Positions 1 to 5,523 of a stretch of DNA of 7,310 nucleotides are shown piece after piece; position 1 is the first letter of the stretch, and each line of letters begins with the position of its first letter. The DNA comes from Campylobacterota bacterium (lineage in GTDB: Bacteria; Campylobacterota; Campylobacteria; Campylobacterales; Sulfurovaceae). The position numbers and the translations under genes were made by a program. The notes beneath the pieces are model-generated. The model did no database searches, was not told the DNA's origin, and saw only the letters and a list, made by a program, of their open reading frames with translations. The stretch is taken from contig QMKU01000060.1 in assembly GCA_003646525.1 (NCBI GenBank), positions 1 through 7,310 on the forward strand, read 5' to 3'.

Positions 1-411
1 AAGTTTAGGCAATATACTCCAGAGAGTTTCTCAAAAGAGAAAAAGTTTGTAAATTCGCTTGTTGTGAGTATGGCATTGATGACGATGGCAGATAAAAAAG
101 CAGAAACACAAGAGATAATTATGGCTCTTGACCTCATCAAAGATATTGATGAGATTAATGATTTGAACCTCACCACAGAAGCGATAGAGCTTTATGAATT
201 TCATATTGAGGAGCTCTCCAAAGTAGTCGATAGTCCAACAAAATGGATTTTGGCGGAAGCAAAACTACTCTCAGAACTCAAGAAAATGAAAGCCTATCCA
301 GAGTATCCACCGATGATAGAAGCCCTCATAGAACACATTGCCCAGAGCGATGGCAACCTAGACCCCACAGAGGTGGAGATGCAGAAGAAAATATTGGGTG
401 CGATTCAATAA
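1..411 (+). CDS. terB: TerB-family tellurite resistance/stress protein, 5' end cut by window edge
   Basis: The reading frame is open from the first base, so the 136 residues seen are the C-terminal part. TerB proteins are about 150 residues, so little is missing. A GTG at position 64 is not the likely start, because family-like sequence continues upstream of it. The helical body carries the two acidic loops of the TerB fold: a degenerate one (ADKKAETQE, in-window residues 30-38) and a clear one (SDGNLDPTE, residues 116-124). In the family these loops are linked to divalent metal binding. TerB is a cytoplasmic helical protein thought to work with TerD-type proteins and membrane-bound TerC in metal or stress sensing. 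Neither TerC nor TerD is inside the window. Its stop codon shares one base with the next start (TAATG), which points to translational coupling. Assignment to TerB is fairly firm; the exact role is inferred from the family. Confidence 0.85.
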   Translation, partial: KFRQYTPESFSKEKKFVNSLVVSMALMTMADKKAETQEIIMALDLIKDIDEINDLNLTTEAIELYEFHIEELSKVVDSPTKWILAEAKLLSELKKMKAYPEYPPMIEALIEHIAQSDGNLDPTEVEMQKKILGAIQ

Positions 412-1112
412 TGGCTATATTTAATGTAGATGGTGCAAAAGAACCATTCCTCATCGTCCAGCTAGAAAGAGGAGAAAAAGTATATGCAGAGCCCGATAGC
501 ATGCTTGCTATGCAAGATGGTATTGAGATCACTGGAACCCTCCAAGGGGGGCTTTTGGCCTCCATAGGTAGAAGCTTGACGAGTAGTGAAGGTCTTTTTC
601 AGCAAACGCTAACAGCTAAAAAGGATTCTCTAGTTATGTTGGCTCCCTCTATTCCAGGTGATATTAAAATACTAAAACTAGAGCGAAACAGAGGATACTT
701 TCTCAACGATTATGCTTTTTTTGCAGCTGATGACAGCATTGAAATAGAAACAAGACTCAATAGAAATATCGGTCGTATGCTTTTTAGTGGAGATGGTGTT
801 TTCGTCTCTCATGCTAGTGGAGATGGTGTTTTGGTGATCAACGGACTAGGTTCCATCGAAGAGATAGAGATAAGCTCAGAGGGGGGTGATCTCATAGTAG
901 ACAATGGACACCTTTTGGCATGGGACGATACTATAAGCTATGATGCCGAGCTTGTAAACAAGGATAGTAGTATCTTTAGCAGAGTAGTCCACTCAGTTAC
1001 CTCTGCCGAAGGTGTTGTCATGAGACTTAGTGGAAATGGCAAGATTTATATAGCCAGCAGAAATCTAAGTACTTTTGAATCTTTTATTAGCAGTATAGTA
1101 AGAAAAGATTAA
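411..1112 (+). CDS. AIM24 / TIGR00266 family protein
   Basis: This 233-residue protein matches the AIM24 (TIGR00266) family of beta-rich proteins, whose biochemical role is poorly known. Family-like stretches are SMLAMQDGIEITG (residues 30-42), GYFLNDYAFFAADD (95-108), the glycine-rich FSGDGVF region (125-131) and GHLLAWDDTISY (166-177). No signal peptide or membrane segment is visible, so it is probably cytoplasmic or peripherally attached. The ATG overlaps the terB stop by one base. A longer reading from an upstream ATG at 243 would overlap terB heavily and adds no family-like sequence, so it was not used. No strong Shine-Dalgarno precedes the ATG, which fits coupling to terB. AIM24 proteins recur beside ter genes, so it is probably part of the Ter complex rather than one of the biosynthetic enzymes. 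An exact 18-bp direct repeat (785-802 and 815-832) lies in the glycine-rich region. Confidence 0.85.
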   Translation: MAIFNVDGAKEPFLIVQLERGEKVYAEPDSMLAMQDGIEITGTLQGGLLASIGRSLTSSEGLFQQTLTAKKDSLVMLAPSIPGDIKILKLERNRGYFLNDYAFFAADDSIEIETRLNRNIGRMLFSGDGVFVSHASGDGVLVINGLGSIEEIEISSEGGDLIVDNGHLLAWDDTISYDAELVNKDSSIFSRVVHSVTSAEGVVMRLSGNGKIYIASRNLSTFESFISSIVRKD

Positions 1113-1113
1113 A

Positions 1114-2193
1114 ATGAAAATTACTTTACAAACTGGTATATTGGAGATAGAGCCCAATGAGACACTAGAAAGATTGGTCGATTATGGTTCTCGTATCAAC
1201 AAAAAAAGAGGATTTTTGTTTGTGAGTAAGGTACTAGGCAAGCACTTGCCCACCAAGCCCTCTACCATGCAAGAAACTTACCAGCAACTCGCTACTCTCA
1301 TCCCCTCATCTGCCGTACCTACACTTTTTATTGGCTTTGCTGAAACGGCAACAGCCTTGGGTCAAGGGGTTTTTGAAGAGGCAAATTTATCCAATAGCTT
1401 TTATATTCACTCTACACGATTTCAAACTTCTCACAAGATTTTTTTCTCATTTTTTGAAGAGCATTGTCATGCTCCTAGCCATATCTTTTATGAGCCAAAA
1501 GATGCTAAACTCAGAGAGATACTGAGCAAGATAAAACGAGTTATATTGATAGATGATGAAGTCTCCACAGGAAATACAGCCAACAACTTAGTCAAGGAAC
1601 TCAAAAAAGTATTACCCTTAGTCAAAGAGTACTATCTCCTCACTATTCTTAACTGGGCGACGACTCCTTATGAAAATTTTAGCTATTTATCACTCTACAA
1701 AGGCACATTTAGTTTTGTACCAAAAGAGATGGATTTTGAAACTACCACAATTTCTGAACCACAAGAAGTCAAAGATCTAGATGAGATAATTCCCTACAAT
1801 TTTGGTAGATATGGTGTACAAAAGCTAAACTTAGATTTCTCAAAGTATGTATCACTAGAGCTCCTTAGAGATAAAAAAGTATTGGTTCTAGGTACGGCGG
1901 AGTTTATGTATCCTCCCTATCTGCTAGCTAAATATTTAGAAGAAAATGGCATAGAGAGTTATTTTCAAGCAACTACACGAAGCCCTGTCAATATAGATGG
2001 AGCCATTAGCTCCAAACTCTCATTCAAAGACAACTATTTTGAAGAGATAGACAACTTTCTCTACAATGTCACAGATAGGGTTTATGACAAGGTATTTTTA
2101 TGTTACGAGACGACAAAATTACCACAAAGCTTTGATTTGAAAAAACAATTATCAAACTATTTTGACATAGAAGAGCTTTTTTTTGATGTTTAG
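1114..2193 (+). CDS. Phosphoribosyltransferase with C-terminal TRSP domain (Ter biosynthetic module)
   Basis: This 359-residue cytoplasmic protein has a type I phosphoribosyltransferase domain (PRTase_2-like) in about the first 230 residues and a TRSP domain after it. The PRPP-binding loop is clear: four hydrophobic residues, then DDEVSTGNT (residues 147-155). Earlier conserved parts are RGFLFVSKVLGKHLP (32-46) and GFAETATALGQGVF (74-87). The TRSP part has GRYGV (231-235), VLGTAEFMYPPYLLAK (258-273) and ATTRSPVN (286-293), which contains the Thr-Arg-Ser-Pro tetrad that names the domain. The family role is proposed as transfer of a phosphoribosyl group, or its reversal, on an unknown base-like substrate in Ter operons. 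The gene starts one base after the AIM24 stop and overlaps the next gene by 8 bases. An 8-T run (2177-2184) lies near its 3' end. Domain assignment is firm; the substrate is unknown. Confidence 0.9.
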   Translation: MKITLQTGILEIEPNETLERLVDYGSRINKKRGFLFVSKVLGKHLPTKPSTMQETYQQLATLIPSSAVPTLFIGFAETATALGQGVFEEANLSNSFYIHSTRFQTSHKIFFSFFEEHCHAPSHIFYEPKDAKLREILSKIKRVILIDDEVSTGNTANNLVKELKKVLPLVKEYYLLTILNWATTPYENFSYLSLYKGTFSFVPKEMDFETTTISEPQEVKDLDEIIPYNFGRYGVQKLNLDFSKYVSLELLRDKKVLVLGTAEFMYPPYLLAKYLEENGIESYFQATTRSPVNIDGAISSKLSFKDNYFEEIDNFLYNVTDRVYDKVFLCYETTKLPQSFDLKKQLSNYFDIEELFFDV

Positions 2194-3265
2194 CGGTAGT
2201 TACCTCAAGGAGGATGTAGAGTTTTTGGTCAAAGTGATTGATATAGAGTTTACTCAGATTGATGACAAGGAGAGGTTGATTCAGAGTGGAGAGTCGCACT
2301 ACTCTCAGATGATTAGTCCCGAGTACGAACCTAGTCCCGAGTACTTAGAGATATTTTATCAAGCCTTTGCACTCAATAAAGAGCGATTTGCCAATGATAT
2401 CTTGACTCTAGCTTATAATCTCAGCAAAAAAAAGAATATCGTTCTAGTCTCTTTGTTGCGAGCAGGAACACCGATAGGAGTTTTACTCAAAAGAACACTT
2501 CGAGATCAATTTAACATAGATGCCAATCACTACTCTATCTCTATCATCCGAGACAGGGAGATAGATGAATTGGCACTCAAACATATACTGAGAGACCATC
2601 CCAACAGTGAATTTATTTTTGTGGATGGCTGGACAGGCAAAGGGGTAATCAATAGGGAATTAAAAAGCTTTATTGCCAGCTTCAATGAGAGAAACGATAC
2701 GAGCATAAGTGATAATCTTTATGTAGTTTCTGACATAGCTTCTGTATCTGATTTCTCTGTCAACAACGACGACTATCTCATCCCATCCTCAGCACTCAAC
2801 TCTACCATTTCAGGTTTAGTAAGTCGAAGTATTTTAAACGATGAATATATAAAAGAGGGCGATTTCCACGGCTGTAAATACTACGAAGAGTATGCCAAAA
2901 GTGACTTGAGTCTCTGGTTTATAGATGAGATCACAAACATTATAAAAGGTTTGAAGATAGACAAAAAGCCCTTGGTCTCCAAAAATACTATTTTGAGTAG
3001 CAGGATGAGTAATTTTTTGAAAAACCTACAGACAGAATGGGGGATAAAAGATATTAATCATATTAAACCTGGTATCGGAGAGAGTACGAGAGTACTGCTC
3101 AGGCGTGTTCCTCATGCAATAATTGTCCAAGACTTAAACTCCAAAGAGATAGAGCATCTACTTTTGCTAGCGAATGAGAAAGAGGTAGAAGTGACAGAAG
3201 AGAAACACTTACCATATAAGGCATTGGCTATTATTAAAAATGTGGCAAAGGATCTATCCAGTTGA
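2186..3265 (+). CDS. StiP/PRTase_1-type phosphoribosyltransferase-like protein with C-terminal PELOTA RNA-binding domain
   Basis: This is a 359-residue protein. Residues 1-260 form a divergent phosphoribosyltransferase-like domain, often annotated as cysteine protease StiP in databases, with SLLRAGTPIGVLLKR (89-103), a PRPP-type loop FIFVDGWTGKGVI (143-155), IPSSALNSTISG (199-210) and a conserved FHGCKYYEEYAKSDLS segment (227-242). Residues about 280-355 resemble the L7Ae-like PELOTA RNA-binding domain: KPGIGESTRVLLRRVP (294-309), then a beta-alpha-beta region with HLLLLANEKEVEV (324-336). ATG 2186 was preferred to the TTG one codon upstream: a GAAGAG Shine-Dalgarno ends about 10 bases before it, and the ATG overlaps the previous gene by only 8 bases. 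The stop overlaps the next start by 4 bases. It probably acts with the TRSP-type PRTase on a base- or RNA-related substrate. A Cys protease role is not supported by any catalytic triad I can see. Confidence 0.88.
   Translation: MFSGSYLKEDVEFLVKVIDIEFTQIDDKERLIQSGESHYSQMISPEYEPSPEYLEIFYQAFALNKERFANDILTLAYNLSKKKNIVLVSLLRAGTPIGVLLKRTLRDQFNIDANHYSISIIRDREIDELALKHILRDHPNSEFIFVDGWTGKGVINRELKSFIASFNERNDTSISDNLYVVSDIASVSDFSVNNDDYLIPSSALNSTISGLVSRSILNDEYIKEGDFHGCKYYEEYAKSDLSLWFIDEITNIIKGLKIDKKPLVSKNTILSSRMSNFLKNLQTEWGIKDINHIKPGIGESTRVLLRRVPHAIIVQDLNSKEIEHLLLLANEKEVEVTEEKHLPYKALAIIKNVAKDLSS
3247..3264 (+). promoter_or_regulatory. Shine-Dalgarno AAAGGA deciding the TTG start
   Basis: AAAGGA (3247-3252) is followed 9 bases later by TTG (3262-3264), which overlaps the previous TGA stop. 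There is no ATG in frame near the family-like N-terminus, so this site fixes the rare start and suggests re-initiation by terminating ribosomes. Confidence 0.65.
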
Positions 3266-4149
3266 GAAAAATTGATTATTTTGAGTTAGGAGCGACACTC
3301 TATATTCCTGTCATGCACAAAAACTTGGAAGATATTTTGAAGGGTGCAAAATATCCTTTTCTTAAATCTGTAGTGATTTGCCTAGAAGACTCTACAGCTT
3401 TATGCGATATACCAGAGGGGATGAAAAGAGTCGAGAGGATTTTGGATGGATTTGAACCTTTTGGACTAAAGGTATTTATCCGTCCTCGTAATATTGAAAA
3501 CCTCAAAGATATTTTGAAATTTAAAAATATAGATATGGTTGATGGATTTGCATTGGCAAAGTTTGATACCTCGAATATCTCCGAGTACCTCTCTATCTTT
3601 ATCGCACAAAACCACTTTTATCTCATGCCTATTTTGGAGACCAAAGATGTCTTTAGTCATTTGAAATTGGCACACATTATGAATGAGTTGGAACCTTTCA
3701 AGGAGCGCATCTTGGTGGTTCGTATGGGAGGAGAAGATATCTTGAGTATGTTGGGGATGATGAGAAGTTGTGATAAAACTATTTACGAGATATTGCCTCT
3801 GTATCTCGTCCTATCTACAATCATCAATCTTTTCAAAGCAAATGGCTTCAATGTCTCTTCTACTGTATTTACATGTTTTGAAGCTACAAAAACTCTCAGA
3901 CGAGAGCTAGAGAGTGATAGTGAACATCAGATCTTCAACAAAACTTCGATTCATCCCAAACAGGTGGAGAGTATCCAAGAGAGCTACAAAATAAATGTGG
4001 ACGAGAAGTATGTCGCTGATAAACTTTTGAGAGAAGATGGAGCCATCTTTAGCCATCAAGGCAGAATGTATGAAAAGACGACACACTCAAACTGGGCAAA
4101 ATCTATCTTGAAACGATATGAAAATTATGGAGTAAGAGATGCCAAATAG
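3262..4149 (+). CDS. HpcH/HpaI aldolase / citrate lyase beta (CitE)-like protein of Ter operon
   Basis: This 295-residue protein belongs to the CitE-like TIM-barrel family, whose members cleave or form C-C bonds using Mg2+ and acyl or keto-acid substrates. Visible motifs are DYFELGATLYIP (5-16), VICLEDST with the acidic ED pair (38-45), FIRPRN with the substrate-binding Arg (72-77), LMPILET with a likely metal-ligand Glu (121-127), VRMGGEDILSMLG (153-165) and SIHPKQVESI (229-238). The start is TTG at 3262, forming a TTGA overlap of 4 bases with the previous stop. An AAAGGA Shine-Dalgarno lies about 9 bases upstream, and the family-like N-terminus begins just after, so TTG is well supported. 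It overlaps the HAD gene by 11 bases. In Ter modules this enzyme is thought to build or trim part of the proposed nucleoside-like product. It is not citrate lyase itself: the alpha and gamma subunits are absent. Confidence 0.9.
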   Translation: MRKIDYFELGATLYIPVMHKNLEDILKGAKYPFLKSVVICLEDSTALCDIPEGMKRVERILDGFEPFGLKVFIRPRNIENLKDILKFKNIDMVDGFALAKFDTSNISEYLSIFIAQNHFYLMPILETKDVFSHLKLAHIMNELEPFKERILVVRMGGEDILSMLGMMRSCDKTIYEILPLYLVLSTIINLFKANGFNVSSTVFTCFEATKTLRRELESDSEHQIFNKTSIHPKQVESIQESYKINVDEKYVADKLLREDGAIFSHQGRMYEKTTHSNWAKSILKRYENYGVRDAK

Positions 4150-4864
4150 AATATTTTTTTTTAGTGATATCGATGATACGCTGATGCAAACAAGACGAAA
4201 AACAGATTTTACGCAATCTACAGTAGTTGGAGGATATACCAAAGAAGGAGTAGAGAACTCTTTTTTTTATGAAGGCACTAAACTCTTTATTGATACTCTC
4301 ATTGCTTCCAATATCACCTTCATCCCTACAACAGCTAGAAATTTAGATTCTTACAATAGAACAGTATTTGCAAAAGAGAAGGCAATTAAATATGTTATCT
4401 TGAATTTCGGTGGACTTATACTCATAGATGGCAAGATAGACTCAGTATGGCAAGAACGGATGAGCCAATCTTACAGCAATATTATCACCATAGAGACTCT
4501 TTTTGATAAAATCAATCACCATTTAGCCTCTCTTGAAATAGAGCTTGTAGTGAAGATTATTGATAATTTTTATATTAGTATCTATAATAAGTTTAATCTT
4601 GACAATAAAAGAGTTTTAGACGAAGTTAGAGAGCAACTTACTGTTTTTTTGGAAATAGAGACGGATTTTTATCTCTATGAAAATGATAACTCTTTTGCAA
4701 TACTTCCAAATTTTCTAAATAAAAAATTTGCAGTTGAGTATCTCATCGAAAATAATAACCCTATTCTAACCTTGGGAGCAGGAGACAATATCTCAGATTT
4801 AGATTTTATGAACTTGAGTTCTTTTCGTTTGATACCGAATAAAGTCCCTATAGAGCTTGGATAA
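4139..4864 (+). CDS. HAD-superfamily phosphatase of Ter biosynthetic module
   Basis: This is a 241-residue HAD hydrolase. Motif I is SDIDDTL, with the nucleophile Asp10 and acid/base Asp12. Motif II is IPTTARN (Thr64 or Thr65), motif III is a Lys at 195/196 (NKKFAVEYL), and motif IV is GAGDNISDLDFM with Asp216 and Asp220. The long insert between motifs II and III is a C2-type cap, as in Cof-like sugar or nucleotide phosphatases. It probably removes phosphate from the metabolite made by the upstream enzymes. The ATG has GGAG (4129-4132) six bases upstream and overlaps the aldolase gene by 11 bases. The C-terminus follows motif IV by about 20 residues, so it looks nearly complete or slightly short. 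A 9-T run (4154-4162) encodes part of residues 5-8 and an 8-T run lies at 4261-4268, which are possible slippage sites. It is the last + strand gene of the operon. Confidence 0.88.
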   Translation: MPNRIFFFSDIDDTLMQTRRKTDFTQSTVVGGYTKEGVENSFFYEGTKLFIDTLIASNITFIPTTARNLDSYNRTVFAKEKAIKYVILNFGGLILIDGKIDSVWQERMSQSYSNIITIETLFDKINHHLASLEIELVVKIIDNFYISIYNKFNLDNKRVLDEVREQLTVFLEIETDFYLYENDNSFAILPNFLNKKFAVEYLIENNNPILTLGAGDNISDLDFMNLSSFRLIPNKVPIELG

Positions 4865-4899
4865 GGCTAGCCCAAGCAAAGATCGCAAAGTTTGTTTAT

Positions 4900-4918
4900 C
4901 TCGTTCCCACTCGCTTCT
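4900..4918. repeat. Degenerate half-copy of the REPIN-like repeat
   Basis: CTCGTTCCCACTCGC directly precedes the complete left repeat and resembles its left arm (CTCGCTCCCACC), but it has no matching right arm. It looks like the remnant of an older neighbouring copy. Confidence 0.35.
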
Positions 4919-4998
4919 CTCGCTCCCACCATCTTGGTGGGAGTATATACTGCATTTGCAATATAAGTATGCATTACAGCAGAGACCGTTGTAACGAG
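4919..4998. repeat. REPIN-like double-hairpin repeat, left copy
   Basis: The element begins with CTCG and ends with CGAG. Hairpin 1 is a perfect 9-bp stem, CTCCCACCA/TGGTGGGAG, with a 3-base loop (4923-4943). Hairpin 2 is TTACAGC/GTTGTAA with one G-T pair and a 7-base loop (4974-4994). The spacer contains TGCATTTGCA. A second copy with the same layout lies at 5527-5614. The stem is not followed by a T-run, so it is not a standard intrinsic terminator, though it could stop or stabilise the end of the upstream operon transcript. CTCGTTCCCA-type dispersed palindromes occur in many proteobacterial genomes; these two look like members of such a family. Confidence 0.6.
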
Positions 4999-5017
4999 TT
5001 AAAACATATTTAAAATA

Positions 5018-5377
5018 TTACTTATGTGTTGCATTAATTTTATCTAATTGAGTTCGAAGTTCCTTCCAGTATTTGCTTGCAAGTTCTCCACGCTTTTCTG
5101 CATGTGCTCCATTAATAATAAAATAACCAATATCATCCCCTTTAATGCAAGTCATCTGCAAAGTATAGCCCTCACTATTCATACCATAAACAATCGTCCT
5201 CTTTGGTGTTATCGTTGTTTTATCTATTCCGATGACTTTCGCAGCTTCTGCTCCAGCTGTTAAACATTCTGACTGATCAACATTTACAACAATACTTGCA
5301 TGTGAAACATAATCAGCATAAGCTAATTGAGTTAAACCAATTGTAGCCAACACTAATGTCAAAAATTTTCTCTTCAT
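5018..5377 (-). CDS. Small secreted protein of unknown function
   Basis: This 119-residue protein has a clear signal peptide: MKRKF, a hydrophobic stretch LTLVLATIGLTQLAYA, and likely cleavage after AYA (about residue 21). The mature part is about 98 residues, with two cysteines (SECL and MTC regions) that could form a disulfide, and a basic C-terminus. No membrane helix follows, so it is probably periplasmic. I do not recognise the family. The start at 5377 was chosen over an upstream in-frame ATG at 5416 because it directly begins the signal peptide, has an AAGGCGGA-type Shine-Dalgarno just upstream, and the longer form would start inside the promoter-proximal inverted repeat. It is transcribed alone, flanked on both sides by REPIN-like repeats, which suggests that it was brought in or shuffled together with them. 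Confidence 0.75.
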   Translation of the reverse strand: MKRKFLTLVLATIGLTQLAYADYVSHASIVVNVDQSECLTAGAEAAKVIGIDKTTITPKRTIVYGMNSEGYTLQMTCIKGDDIGYFIINGAHAEKRGELASKYWKELRTQLDKINATHK

Positions 5378-5404
5378 TCTTTCCGCCTTTTTTATATAGA
5401 ATGT

Positions 5405-5427
5405 GTTATAACTCAAATACTTATAAC
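5405..5427. promoter_or_regulatory. Inverted repeat GTTATAA-N9-TTATAAC, possible operator
   Basis: GTTATAA (5405-5411) and TTATAAC (5421-5427) form a perfect 7-bp inverted repeat with a 9-base spacer. It lies just downstream of the -10 box of the small secreted gene, at the expected transcription start and early leader. It could be a repressor site or an RNA hairpin in the 5' leader. No regulator gene is identifiable in the window. Confidence 0.4.
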
Positions 5428-5433
5428 AGATAT

Positions 5434-5460
5434 ATTATACCAGTTATACAAGTTATACAA
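5434..5460 (-). promoter_or_regulatory. Promoter of the small secreted gene, with 9-bp direct repeats
   Basis: On the minus strand TATAAT (5439-5434) is a perfect -10 box about 57 bases upstream of the start codon. It is the degenerate third unit of a tandem 9-mer: TTGTATAAC, TTGTATAAC, TGGTATAAT. TTGTAT at 5460-5455 could be a -35 element, but with a short 15-base spacer. A weak or absent -35 is usual in Campylobacterota. The repeats may be binding sites for a regulator or simply AT-rich promoter DNA. Confidence 0.55.
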
Positions 5461-5523
5461 GTGAACTTGGAATAGAATATTTTAAGTGAATGCTTATTTT
5501 GGTAACATTGAGTTTTTATATTT

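Noticed and set aside
64..66. GTG as the start of TerB
   Set aside because: The frame is open upstream and the preceding residues look like the TerB helical N-terminal region, so the gene starts before the window.
243..410. N-terminal extension of the AIM24 frame from an ATG at 243
   Set aside because: It overlaps terB completely, its translation (Arg/His-rich) is not AIM24-like, and ATG 411 gives the family start with a TAATG overlap.
326..565. Minus-strand and small overlapping frames inside the operon genes and inside the phosphatase
   Set aside because: They lie within well-supported coding regions, have no family-like motifs and are best explained as shadows.
2183..2185. TTG one codon upstream as the start of the PELOTA-PRTase
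   Set aside because: The adjacent ATG at 2186 is a stronger start with good Shine-Dalgarno spacing.
4923..4950. Rho-independent terminator of the Ter operon
   Set aside because: The strong 9-bp hairpin is followed by TATATAC, not a T-run, and the same hairpin recurs inside another reading frame, so it is a dispersed repeat first.
4865..5017. Search for the missing 3' half of the phosphatase in the gaps flanking the small gene
   Set aside because: Neither 4865-5017 nor 5378-5523 shows translated sequence resembling the phosphatase C-terminal half; they hold repeats and promoter DNA.
5378..5416. Longer start for the small secreted protein
   Set aside because: It would place 13 residues before a standard signal peptide and start inside the inverted repeat at the expected transcription start; the Shine-Dalgarno fits 5377.
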